A stretch of DNA of 64,000 nucleotides from Solea solea (Eukaryota; Chordata; Actinopteri; Pleuronectiformes; Soleidae): the NCBI RefSeq assembly GCF_958295425.1, contig NC_081149.1, positions 23,049,964 through 23,113,963 of the forward strand. Reading direction: 5' to 3'. Positions 10,221-22,636 of the stretch are shown here, piece after piece. Each line of letters begins with the position of its first letter. Positions within the stretch are counted from its first letter, which is position 1. The position numbers were made by a program, and so were the translations under genes. Below the pieces are notes generated by a model. It worked only from the letters and a program-made list of their open reading frames with translations, was not told the DNA's origin and made no database searches.

Positions 10221-13200
10221 ATGGAGACAAGAGAGTTGACTGTGGTAGCTGGCAGCTTTGTGACCTTCCAGCTACTCTTCTCAGTGGCCAGCCCGTGGCT
10301 CTCCTCCGCCATCGCACCAGGTTATCGACGGCTGCCTCTCACCAAACTGACTGAATGGAATTCCAGGTAACACAGCACTGTCTCTCCATTGGCAGCCCTT
10401 TTTTCTTAATTAGGCCAACACCACCATGTGGGTCTGGATTCGGACCCAGATGCTGTCCTTTCTGGACCTCGCCCATTTCCATAAATCGTTGAGTTTTTAT
10501 TTTATTTTATTATTTATTTAAGGAAAGGGACAATGCATATTAATCAACATTACAATGTAAATATGCCAGGTTATAGCCTGAGGCTAGTTTTCTCCTGTTG
10601 TCCCTTGGCAGTGTTGATGTTATAAGGGATAAAAATGAACAAAAACATGGGAACTTGAGCGCTCACAGAAATACAAGTTATATAAAGAAGGAAATTCATA
10701 CATGTTCTTATACGTATACAGTATACACGGCTGTTAAAAAAGTGCCAGTGACAATGGATGATAGTAAAGTGCTAGTACATGTTATAGAAAATACAAAGTG
10801 CATTGTTGCATAATTGTGTGATTGCACACAGCCCCTTGCACATAAACCTATTGCACATTTTCATGCTTTGAGTGTTTGTTTTGTAACAGGTGCTGGTTTT
10901 TTTTTTTTAGCACCCATGCTCCACATAATGCAGCCCAATTACATGCAGTGTAAATAATTGCGACACCACTTATATCAGGATCGTATTTGGGTAAATTGTT
11001 TGTCATTGAGAGACAAACGCTCCAGACAGAGACAAGCGGAGAAGGAATAAACTGATAAACAGAGAAAAGTAAGAAACTTGACTTCACATGGCGTAAGAAC
11101 ACAAGAAAAACACAGACGTTTAACCAAAACAAGAGCAATCATTTTATTTTATTCAGTAAAATTAAAGCAGTTTAGTTTAGGATTCAGTTCATGTGTGTGC
11201 AAAATGCCCGTTTCATTTATTTAGACATTTTTATTTAACCATTTTTCGTCAAAGTGTTAATTTATAATCACTTCAATTCAATGTGAAAATTTGAAATAAT
11301 ATCACATCATATCTTTTTTCTGATATAAAGTCATTGGTTTACTACAAACAGACACTTATACAAATACCAAAACACTTGTTAGACGTTATAATGTTGTGTG
11401 CCTTTGCTTGTAGAACATGTTCTCTATCTGGACCTCTTGGAATATTCATTCAAAAGGTCTATACAAAAGTTTATCATGTACTGTATTTATGCTCTTACAT
11501 CTTCCTAAAGATAGGGTCTCTCTTTATCAAATGAACCTTAGTCGGCCAACACATCAGAAAAACCAGCCAGTAAACTGGGAGGACCCAGAGATGTTATTTG
11601 TCTTCTTTGCTGTGTGTCAGATGAGGAAAGCTGGAAAACGGTGGGTCACGGCTGGCCTGTTTCTGTGTGAAGAAAACAAAATTCACCAAGCAATACTTAT
11701 CTCCGGCGTTATATTTACTGTACACACATCAGCCCAGTCTTGGATCTTCTCAAGTACTTCTGGACTAGAAATATTTAGTCAAATATAACACTTTATAAGC
11801 TATTCATTCTGCAGCCTGATCCTCATACAAAGGTTACACTTCATTACTAAAACACCTTTTTCTTTGACACCTAAATACAAAATGTTCACGACTTTGACGT
11901 TAAATTAGAATCTGAAGTGAAACTACACACAAATCTAATACCCCGTTCTTACCTGGTGTCAAGGTTCATCCTCAGTGATCCAGTCACAGAGGGACAGCTC
12001 TAAGTACATGTCTCTAATGTGTCCTCAGAAAGGGTTAGAGACACATGTGGCCTCATTCCCCAGCATGCATGAACACAATCTGTCCTCAGCTGATGTCCTC
12101 TGACCTGCTGCAGTTTTACCAGTGAACTGAAAGTTTATGTACACTAATGAGAACCCATACGTCAGTGTCATCAACACCGTTCAACATGTTATATTTATCC
12201 ATCCGTTCATTTTCTACTGCTTTATCCTCCACAGCAGGGTCGTGGGCGGGGGTGCTGTGCCAGTCTTGGCACAGCACCCCCCACGATAGGCGGGGTCACA
12301 ACCATTCACTCTCACATTCAAACCTGCGGTCAATTTACCCAATCCTCATCGTGCATGTTTTTGGACTGTGGGGGGAAGCTGGAGAACCCGGAGAAAACCC
12401 ACGCACACCCGGGGAGAACATGCAAACTCCATGCAGAAAGACAGAACCTGGGTCTTCTTGCTGCAAAGGCAAGAGTGCTAACCACTACAGCAACAGTGTG
12501 GCCCCCTGTTTTATTCATTTTTAATCTTATTTCATGTCAAGCAGAGTAGATCTCTGGTCCACTCAGGTTCTCATGACTTTATTTTTCCCCCTTTCTCTAA
12601 CCAGTCACTCACGCTGATACACACACACTGACAGTGGACCCATCTGTACACCGCAACTTAATATTGTTCCCATGAACAGACATAATGTCATTGTGTGTTT
12701 GAATACTGTGCGAGTGAAGCCAAATCCGATCACACGTGTTCACAGGAGACGCATCCAGGACTCTCTTTAATGCAAGTTGAACAGTCCTTATTAAGGAAGT
12801 CCTCTTGTAAACTGGTCAATCATTTACAGTTGCCCAACATCTTCTTCTTCTGACTGTTGTTACTGCTGTATATTTTTGGTCTGTTTCTGTTTTTTTCCTC
12901 CGGCGCATTTTCTGCCTGCGAATTCTCACAGATAAAGCTTGGTTCATGCAGCCATAGTTTACATTAGCCTATCTGCCTGTAACTGAAGCACAGAGAGTAT
13001 TGACCAAGGAATTCAAAACAAGCCGAAGGCCGGGCACTGATGCTTCGCCTTAAAGCAACCTACTGTTGTATAAAAGCCTGCTCTCAGTGTGTCGCTGTGT
13101 TATTTATGTAACCACAACTTAAGTGCAAGTAGAGGAAGGAGAAAGCTTTTCCAAATAAAAAGCATGTATGAATCATAAGTCTTTTAAATCTATTATTATG

Positions 13201-16200
13201 ATCATGATTCCTTTTATTTTTGCAAGCACTAATTAAGAAGCAGAGAGCAAATCTAAAATTCACCTCCAAAGACAGCCATATGGACGCTCACCAAGTTCAC
13301 ATTGAGCCTGTTCCATTCTCAGACACTTGACTCCGAGTCAGCAGTGATAGTGGACTCATCCACTCGTATAGTGGCCCATCTGTAGTGCCAGTCTTGGCCG
13401 TGGCTCCTGCCAGCAGCTGCTGCTTTTGGACAGGGGTAACTGTGTCCCAGAGGCTGTGCTGTGACAGTGGAGGATGTGTGTTCTTGCTCGAGGAGAGATA
13501 AGAGCCTCTGGACCTCTGGAGTATCTCTCTTAAGGTCCTAGATAACCAGCTCTAAGCTCCAGAGTGACGCTGTAGCAGAACTAATGAATAAAATAGTAAT
13601 ATATGCAATTTCATGCTGTATGCAAACATGAAGACTTTGGGTGGGCATCACAGGCTAACGGATGGCCTACAGTACAGCGATTTTGCGACAATCGATATAT
13701 TGCAAGACAATTATTAAATGATGCATCGCTATATCTGTCTAAATGAGGAATATAGCATGCCCCGGAAACACTTTGTTCAGAGTTTGGGGGAAATTACGTT
13801 CTTATCACATCAGTTAAGAACATTTCCTTCATGTTCCCATCCTTCCTGTGTGGAGTCCTCATAGCTGTCTCTTTTGAGTGCTGGATTATTTAAAAAATTA
13901 ATACCTGAACAATAACAACTCAGTTATTATCAATAATTAAAATGTGTGAAAACTGTCTACCTTGACGTGTTTTAATGCCATCTAGAGCTGCAACTAAGGA
14001 TTATCTTCGTAAATGATTAATCTGTCGATTATTTTCTCAATTCATCGTGTAATTGTTTGGTCCATAAAATGTCAAAAAATCTTGATTTGCGTTTGTCAAA
14101 CCTGGAAATAATGATGTTCTCGATGTCTTGCTTTGCCCACAAACCAAAATGATTCCGTTTTAATGATTTCTTTGTTACACGGAGCAAAGAAATTAATAAA
14201 ATATTCACATTTAAGAAGCTAGAACAATCAGAAATCTTGTTTTAATCATGAAAAAAAAAGCTTCAAACCGATTGAACTGAGTAATTGTTTCAGCTCTAAT
14301 GCCATCTTGTGTGTTTGTGTCTATCCGCAGGTTGGTGTCGACTGTGCACGCCCTGATTGTGGGCTTGTTCTGTCTGTACATCCTGTGGTTCGATGACGCC
14401 GTCAACGCAAACCCCGTCTGGTGAGCGGAACACTTAACAAAAGTGACTTCATGAATGAAATGCCCAACAACGAGACGTATATATGAGAACTCGTGAGCTA
14501 CAAATTGAATTAATACCATCCTATAAAGCCTTGTATTCAAAAATGATGATGCAGAAATGAGGCCGCGTACCCAGTAGGAAAGAGAAAATTGCTGACACAC
14601 TCTGTCTTGCAATTTTTAGCAGGGGAAAAATAAAACTGTGAATGATCACGATCCTTTTAGAAAACCTGCCTTTTCAGTGCAGCATCCATGACTAACTCAC
14701 AAGGGAGGGAGGTAACAGATGAAGGGATGAGAATGGGAGGTGGGGAGTTATGTGGGATCATCAGGGATGGTAGTTTAATACCTTTTGGAGGGATGACAAT
14801 GGCATTGCTTTTCTCCGAGTGGAGAGGATGGATCTAGCTTGTCAATGGAGCCTCTAGAGAGTTGTAGATTCGTTGGATTTAGCCTTTGATTATTGTCTTT
14901 TCTGTCTTCTCTCTGCCTCTGTCTTCACTTCAGCTGACTCTTAATTTTATCAATGAATGCCCAAAATTTGAAATCGTAAATTTCTCGCCCATTGTTCTTT
15001 TCTCTGTCCTTTTAAAACATGTCTCTCTAGCTGTCCGACCTCCTTTCACACACTTATTTCCTTATAGTCTTTTATGTATTTATTTTTAAACATCTTCCTT
15101 GTTTCTCTCCTTTCCTCTTCCTTTTGTTTCGCTTCCTCTCTGGCTCTCTAGCAGACAGAATCTCACCAACAAGGGCCCTTTTCATAGCAAACAACAGCAG
15201 CCTGGTATTCTGGCCCCTCCCTCTCCCTCTCTCTCTCTTTCTTAATGTGGACCCCCCCCCATCACCCTCTCACAGCACCTCTAGCTGTCTGTTGAAGCAG
15301 CACCCCACATCTCAGGCTGTCGAATCAATGCAGCACACCACCCTCGCTCGTATTGTCTTTGTGTCAGCCTCGGACTGCATTGCTGATGGAGCAAAAAAAG
15401 GGAGAAAAAGAGAGTTTGGGAGGAGTGGTCAAGAGGGACTCCCTCCCTCCTCACTCTGCTCGTCTTTATCAGCCTCTCTTACACTATTTGTCTTTAGCAA
15501 TGAGAATATTTTATACTTTTTTGGTCTCAGAATTTGATCTCTCACCATGAAACGCTTTTTTATTTAAGTGTTGTCGGTGTCATAGTGTTATTTCTTCATG
15601 TTTCTTTTATCTTTCTCTTCATATTTATTTATTCCCCATCACCCGCCGGCACCTAGCTGATCCCCAGCAGTATCCTCACCTCTCAAAAGCTCACGCTGTT
15701 GCAACAGCAGAGTGGTGCAAGCACCAATTCTCCAGTCAATCTGGTTGTATTACAGCATCACTAAGACCTGTCACACAGCAGCATTGTTCTCCCCGCTGTT
15801 CTCAGTATGGCTGGAGTGGGCAGAGACGGACTGTTAGAAACCTGCATTGTTTTCAGCAGCTGCTCAGACTCTTTCTTTCACTGTGTCACTGTAGCTGGCA
15901 GCGCACGCTTTGCTGTATCATAATCCATTCAGTTAACTAGCAGCGCGTCCCACTGCCACGTCTCTGCTGCACTTTGTGACGCTTATCTGGACGACGTGAA
16001 CTTCAAACATGCCGAACATGTGTCAGAGTTGTGTTGTTTAACCTAAACCTCTCTTAAACTTTCTGGGTTTCTTTGACCGATTGCAATTGTCAGACTGCAA
16101 AATAAATGTGTAAACTAGGGCTAAGCAGTTACTCATTTTCAAGTCCAAATCACAATTTAAAACAATAGTTATTCTATTGTTGATTGTTCTATGTTCTGCA

Positions 16201-19200
16201 CAGATTGCAAATGCAGATTTTGTCCCTTTTCACACACAAAATAGTGGCGGCGGAAAAACCGTGCAGTAAAGAATTATGGACCAACTGCCCCTCTAACACT
16301 GTAATGGTATAAAAAAAAAAAACGTCAGTGCATTTGACCGTTAACTGACGAGTAACTGCACATGCTGCCTTTGGTTTGCCAGCTAGCTGAGATGTCTTTG
16401 TCCTCAAAATGTGTGTAATGCACAGAAAGGCTCTGCCACTTTATTTAAAATTCCTAAAGATGATGAAATGAAGTAGAGCATGTTAAAATGATGTGTGTGT
16501 GTGTGTGTATATTTGTCACCTCTTAAGGACCTTTTCTGGCATAAACAAACAAACTCCATGAGGACCAGTACTCCTCCTAAAACCTAAACCTAAAACTTTG
16601 TCACGTGGGGTGACGCAGTCAGAAGATCTATCTACCTTCGCTTTACATGCAGTTTAAATTCTCATCCTTGCATTAGTAGTTAATATTTTTATAGTGTCTT
16701 TTGATAATAAGCCATCAAGTTTTCAATTTAATTCATAGTGAATACGTTTTGCAAAAAACGATATCCCAAATCATATTGTTATTGCAACAATTAACCCTAA
16801 CCTAGATTTTGGAGTAGGAGAACTATAAACTGTATGAACGCTTTGATAATCGAGATAAAGTCTATGTATTATTTGTTGCCGTGAAGACCAGCAGATGTCT
16901 GTACAACCTGCACAACAGGTCTGGACCACATTCTCTTTGCACAAAAAACGACAAGATCATTAGTAAATGCCCCTCAGGGGTTTCTTACGTGAGGCCAAAC
17001 CACACTGACTCTGTTCAGACCTGATGTTAACATCAAATTACTGCTGATCCCATCACAACTGACAGTAATGCTTAGTAAGTCTTCAGATGTTCACACCACA
17101 TGATCCGATCACTCAAACCACCTCTGAGTGTGGTTTGATCAGATCTGAAGATGCATTCAGGACCCAATTCCTCACGTTCAGATCACTCAACATGGATGTT
17201 AATACCAGATCTGAATGGCGTTGCTGATTAAAGACTATGGCCACATGCGTCCCCAGACCACCGTGAATGTGTAATCAAATCTTATATCTACGGGTCATTT
17301 TGTGTTCACACCTGCACTAATAACCATCAACGTTTGATTAGATCACTGGTGAGAGTTGCCAGGTCTGAACAGGCCAGCTGATGACCTTATCAAGGGTCCT
17401 CTGTGACTTGAAGACACTGTGAATATCACAGTATCATGTTATCCCACCATTTACAGTACTGTGTGTACTGGCTGCATTTATTTTTAAATACAATGGTAAA
17501 ATGATACAACTCTTCAATTTACATGGGGATCAGACATTAGAGACAATGCATAATCCGAGAGAAACAAACCGAATGTTTCATTAGTGTGGAACAAGGTGAC
17601 AAGTTTCTGAATTGCTTGTTCCCAATGCTTTTATGTGCCACATGTTGCATATGCATGTGGTAGGCATGTTTTCGTGTGACTCATAGAATCAAGCCCAGAG
17701 GAATGTGAATCGCTATGTTTGTCCTGTCGGCTCCAAGGTTCAGCACATTAAATTTGAAGTTAAGTTCCAGTCTCAGGTGTAATGTAAGAGGATTTAAATC
17801 AGTATAGACAGAATTGTGTAGGAGCTGTTCTATTTAAAACTAATCAGAGTCAAACAGTAAGCCAATGATTGTGTGACGTAGACCTAGAAGACGTAGATGT
17901 ACATCCTCCATCCATTAAGCACAATATTATTTATTTATTTAAGTGAAAGACCTGGCCAAGACGGCAGCATCAGCACACTTACAAGTTGCCTCTTAAAAAC
18001 AGACAATACAGTAAACAACCGACACAACACAAACAACAAACGGGTCACTAATTAAAAACTCAAGTAGAGCAGCTACAACCGTGAAGAGAACACACTTTTC
18101 TCTGTCCCTTAAAATTGATTTAAATATGCTCAGTGTGACCAGTTTAGAAAATGTAGACATTTTAAGTCTTTTTTGAAAGTTCAGTTCCAGGATGACAAGG
18201 CGACGTGTTTAAAAGCAAACATAAAGGGGAACGTGAGCTGGGATTAGAACGTCGTGAGAGCCACAGGTTAGTTGCTGTTGCAATAGTAATCATACTTTAA
18301 GCCTGTATATCTTCTCTATTCCTGATCGTATTTGTATATACCGTGAATATGTTGACATTTCATTTCTGTTTTATTGTCATTATTTGTTTTTACATATCTT
18401 ATTTGTGGAACCTTTTTATTCTGGAAATGGCATTTTGTTCCCCTATGTGGAAATGACAATACAGAGTAATTGTTTGGTCCATAATATTATTCACATTTAA
18501 TGATTTATTGTTATCTGGAGCAAAGAAACAAAGAAAATATTCACATTCAAGACGCAAAAACAATCAGAAATCTTGTTTTAACCATGAAAAAAAGTTCAAA
18601 CCGATTAATCGATTATCAAACGAGTTGACGACACATTTAGTAATCGATTAAACGAGTAATAGTTTTAGCTCTAGTATGATCTTTAGCCAATGTTACATGA
18701 AATTTGCAAGGATAAAATGGGACAGGGAGAGTTCAGGGTCACGGTGTGTGAAAGGTGAGCTGTAGTACAGTGTGTGTGCTGTTGTGGGATACTGTTACAC
18801 AAACCGTCAGCGAGCCATTTGCTATACGATACATGTGACTGATACCAGGATCAGATGTCGATTGAAGCAGGCGCCTTTCGTTGTCTCGAGCAGATGTTTT
18901 TGGCGAGGACACCAAACGGTCAGTTGCATACAGGTGCACTGAACTAACTACTGTTTACTCAGGACAACAAAGAGTCAATACCGTGCGTGTCCTGTGTTCC
19001 ACTTACAAGCTCAACTTCCATTCCAGTCTTGTCAGCACGCTGTTCTGTTTTAATCGCGGGGCCTAAAACATCATTAGAGCATTAGACCATCAACCTCGAG
19101 TGACCTCACTCCATGATTCATGATGGCTTTATTCCATAGTTTGCCAAACTGTATCACGTTCCCTTTACAGGAGAGGATTATTGATCCGAAGAACACACCT

Positions 19201-21724
19201 CACTTCAGTCTGTTCAGAGTTTAGTAGAATTGTGTCTGGCTCGTGGCTTGTTTACCTTCGGGGTGGTGGTGGTGGTGTTGCAGCAGTGTGGAAAGTACTT
19301 TTACACTCTGTTCTTTCCTTATCCACAGGGGCGACCCCAGTCTTGTCAAACTAAACGTAGCCATAACCTGTGGTTACCTCCTTTATGGTGAGCTGATTTG
19401 TTTTCTTTTTTCTTTAATTCTGTCCATCATTGTCTCCTCTTGCACACAGTCCTTGGAGGTCATTTTTGGTGAAAGAGACTTAGAAGCTATAAAATGTGTC
19501 TGTGAAGATAATGTTTTGACATAAAATAAACAAGTATTTTTACCTTTTTATACTTGTTTTAGATCAGGGGTGTCAAACGTACGGCCCACGGGCCAGAACT
19601 GGCCCGCCACAGGTCACAAATCTGACTGTGAAGTACTATATTTTTCACTTCCAGATACCTGTGACTAAATGTTTGTGCCTTTTATAGATCGATAGAGACA
19701 TGTGAACTAGGGCTGCAACTAACAATTATTTTCATAATTGATTCATCTGTCGACTATTTTCTCGATTCATCGAGTAGTCCATAAAAAACAATCAGTCCAT
19801 AAAATGTCAGAAAATGTAGATCCGTGTTTCTCAGACCTGGAAAGGACGATGTTCTCAAATGTCTCGTCTTGTTGTCTTGTCCAAAAACCCAAAAATGATT
19901 AAGTTTTTAATGATTTCTTTGTTATATGGAGCAAAGAAAACAAAAGAATATTCACATTTTAGAAGCTGAAAAATCGGAAAATTATTATTAACCGACTAAT
20001 AGCTTCAGCCCTAGTGTAAACGGTAAATTTAGGCATAATATTGCACTTATTTGTTTTTAAAAAGATACTTGTGAAATTCAATCAGTTGCATGAAATTGTG
20101 CTGTAGGTGGCCCCCGAACTAAAATGACAATGAGTTTTTAAGTCTTGAATATCTTTTATCCTTGTGTACGTCTTGATCTCAAAACACACACACACACAAA
20201 TGGACGTATCACTTTTATGTCTTATAAGTGTCTTTCTGTTCTCCAGACCTTGTGCTGCTAGCTTGTAACTGGAGCACTATGGGAGACAGCTTCTTCGTCT
20301 GTCACCACTTGGCGGCGCTGTATGCATATGGATATGTTTTGGTGAGTCACTCCTCTGGACCCAGAGTGCAGACACTGAAATAGACACATGACCCTTCAGA
20401 TAATTCAGACATTGGCTTGTGTGTGTGTGTTTATAAAAGCCTTTTTCTGTTCATCGCAGACTCGTGGCGTGCTTCCCTACTTTGCCAACTTCCGTCTCAT
20501 TTCAGAGCTGTCCACGCCATTTGTGAACCAAAGGTAAATCAATGAACAACCATGTCCCAGGCTTCATCTCCTTTTGGCTCCCATATGTTTATTTATACAT
20601 CATTTATTTATTTATGCATGTATGTATGTATTTATTTATTTATTTATTTATTTATTGGCTTAATTAAAGAAGGCTTTTTTTGTATCTGTAGTCCCTGAAA
20701 ACAAATGATAAAAGTTAAATTTACAAAACTTTACACTATGAGTTTACAGAACAGTAACAAAACAGTAATAATATAGAATATAATTAATGAAAAATACAGC
20801 AAAATGTATCATTTAAAACATACAACATACTCACAATACAAAAAAAAACCCCAAAAGTCCTGTTTCCATCATGCGGCACAGTATGGTTCAGCTCAGTACG
20901 TCATGCAATTATCTGCGTTTCCACTGTCAAACATTGAAAAGTGTACCAAAATAACTCATCCAGGCCATCCCAGTTGTTGGCACCCTGCTGTTGACGTCTA
21001 GCACGTACAGGGTGGAGATAAAAAAAAACTAAACAAACCTGCAGTCTGTTGATTTGTCATTAGAGAATCATCACCTGTGCCAGTAAGGGAACAAAATTGT
21101 AGTGTTTTTTCATGCTTCCTGCAGCCAACTCCCAAATAAAGCTTGTTTCTTCTTGCAGTAAAGCGGTGCATGCCAAGAAGAAGAAACATAGAATGTTGAA
21201 TGTCCTTTATTGTTGCTCTTGGTGTAATGACTAGGGTGCACTGTTCCAAATGTTACCGCAGTGAGCTGAACTGCATTGAACCGCTTGGTGGAAACGAGGC
21301 TTAAAGTACAATAAGACATGCGTGCAGGACCGGCATTCAACCCTGAAATTTCTCTATCCCCTCTTTTCCCTCCAGGTGGTTCTTTCAGGCATTAAATTTC
21401 CCCCGCTCGCACCGCTTGGTGGTGATAAACGGTGTCGCCATGTCGGTGGTCTTCTTCCTGGTACGCATTGCCGTGATGCCGTCTTACTGGGTCAGTGTGT
21501 TCGCCACCTTTGGCACCGAAGCATTTGAGCGGTTGGGTTTGGGCGCCCAGGTGGCCTGGATCACCTCCTGCATCGCTCTGGATATCTTGAACACTATCTG
21601 GATGTACAAGATCACCCTCGGCTGCTACAAAGTGCTGACCGGCGCGGGAGGGCGGAAGGACAAGGGAGTAGCGCAGGCGTTGTCGTCTTCAGACGGAAAG
21701 TACATCAACAACCACACGGACTAA
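10221..21724 (+). CDS. tlcd4: TLC domain-containing protein 4 (TMEM56-like), six coding exons
   Basis: Coding exons: 10221-10366, 14331-14420, 19329-19387, 20247-20341, 20460-20533 and 21376-21724. All have AG/GT borders and phases join without a break (813 nt, 270 aa). Recognised from remembered human TLCD4/TMEM56: shared stretches include VTFQLLF, EWNSR, NVAI, FFVCHHLAALYAY, FVNQRWFF and VVINGV. The protein is a multi-pass membrane protein with a TLC (TRAM-LAG1-CLN8) domain from about residue 40 to 235; the paired His of VCHHLAALYAY is a TLC-domain landmark. TLC proteins act in membrane lipid synthesis or handling; the exact role of TLCD4 is poorly known. The start is the first ATG of exon 10214-10366, with G at -3 and +4. 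The hydrophilic tail is rich in Lys, Ser and Asn. Fish carry a and b copies and I cannot say which this is. A transposon insertion lies just before the second coding exon, and another repeat lies before the last. Confidence 0.95.
10490..10830. repeat. Dispersed fish repeat fragment
   Basis: An AT-rich TTTATTTATTTAAGG start, then GGACAATGCATATTAATCAACATTACA and CTGTTGTCCCTTGGCAG. I know this pattern from fish genomes but cannot name its class. A weaker relative is at about 20610-20830. Confidence 0.4.
12195..12515 (+). repeat. Common fish dispersed repeat (GGAGAACCCGGAGAAAACCC family)
   Basis: Contains TTTTTGGACTGTGGGGGGAAGC, GGAGAACCCGGAGAAAACCC and ACATGCAAACTCCATGCAGA, a set found very widely in teleosts. 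A short relative is at about 53555-53625. It carries an unusual perfect hairpin at 12247-12280. Confidence 0.8.
12247..12280. repeat. Perfect 15-bp hairpin, 4-nt loop
   Basis: GGGGGTGCTGTGCCA, loop GTCT, then TGGCACAGCACCCCC, lying inside the dispersed repeat. Confidence 0.9.
13983..14298 (+). mobile_element. hAT-like MITE, complete, with 8-bp TSD
   Basis: TAGAGCTGCAAC... to ...TTTCAGCTCTA, flanked by identical ATGCCATC (13975-13982 and 14299-14306). The 8-bp target-site duplication and terminal repeats fit the hAT superfamily. It is non-coding, and its right end is 32 bp before the tlcd4 exon at 14331. Confidence 0.9.
17011..17372. mobile_element. Terminal-inverted-repeat element (MITE-like)
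   Basis: CTGTTCAGACCTG at the left end is matched by its inverted copy CAGGTCTGAACAG at the right. The interior repeats GATCAGATCTGAAG-like motifs and has no coding frame. No clear target-site duplication was seen. It lies in the tlcd4 intron. Confidence 0.65.
17925..18130. repeat. Dispersed repeat fragment (GACCTGGCCAAGACGGCAGCA)
   Basis: TATTTATTTAAG...GACCTGGCCAAGACGGCAGCA then CA-rich sequence. A related fragment with AGGAAGA...GACGGGCGGCAACACA is at about 31612-31760. Class not assigned. Confidence 0.45.
18462..18674 (+). mobile_element. hAT-like MITE, left-truncated
   Basis: Starts inside the family (GTAATTGTTTGGTCCATAA) and ends GTTTTAGCTCTA. It lies in the tlcd4 intron. Confidence 0.75.
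19708..20013 (+). mobile_element. hAT-like MITE nested in another repeat
   Basis: TAGGGCTGCAAC... to ...CTTCAGCCCTA, with near-matching 8-bp flanks (ATGTGAAC / GTGTAAAC). It interrupts a repeat whose left part (GGGGTGTCAAACGTACGGCCC) is at 19566 and right part near 20040-20130. Confidence 0.85.
20859..21300. mobile_element. MITE-like element (GTTTCCA termini) before the last tlcd4 exon
   Basis: The left end CCTGTTTCCATCATGCGGCACAGTATGG pairs imperfectly with the inverted right end (CCGCTTGGTGGAAACGAGG). GGTTCAGCTCAGTACG and GAGCTGAACTGCATTGAACC form inner arms. It ends 75 bp before the exon at 21376. Confidence 0.6.
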
Positions 21725-22605
21725 AGAGATGAGATGTACAAGACGTGTAGACGGAGACATAAGCAGGGAGGGAGGCTGGACACACAAGAACCTTTGAGCC
21801 TCTCTATTTTGCTATAGCCTCAGCATCCTCTCTACCCTTGCTTCAATCCCCCAGTTTTAGCCCCAGTCTCATTGAAGTCGGCGACTGGGCCAGGCTAAGA
21901 CTGCTCAGGTTCTGACTCCAACGCAGGACAAGGAGACTGCTCTTTGACTCACTTAAGCACCAGCCTTTGCAGCCTCAGTGTTTTCCTCCACTGACAGATC
22001 AGTATCCTGCTGGGTGATAGCTTTTGGCCGCAGACGACAAGGTAGAGCTCACAAGCACACTTTTAACTCCCGTCTGTCATTCGTCCGTTTCAACCACCAA
22101 CCCACCACCACCATTCCTCTCTCATCTCCCCCTCAGTCTCCTGTCACACTCAACTTCAGCCAAAGCCCAAATCCTCTGAAGTGCCTGTGAACGACAGGGA
22201 AGCAATAATATCAGAGTAAAGTAAAGATCGCAAAATTTCCAAGTAGTTTAGCCCCTTCAGACGACGACAGCCCTCTCTCTCGCCTGCTGCTGCTGCTGCT
22301 CCCGCGCGACTGGAGGCCTCTTCTGTTTTTCGATACCGCGCTCAAAGGAGACGTGGCGTGCAGGGAGAAGAACTCGGACATCAGACCAATCAAGTGTTTG
22401 TGAATCTATAGGGCTTTTGTCTTGAACTCATCAGACCTCACAAAAAGAGACAGAAAAAACACCATAATGCCTCTTCAACAGTATCACCTGCTGTGGCCTC
22501 CTTGTAACAAGTGGCGCCTGCCTATATCACCAGCCATGCCCCTCCCAACGTCCTTTATAATTTGGATTATATATATCAGAACAAACTGAGATTAAAATGC
22601 ATGCA

Positions 22606-22636
<31 letters not shown>

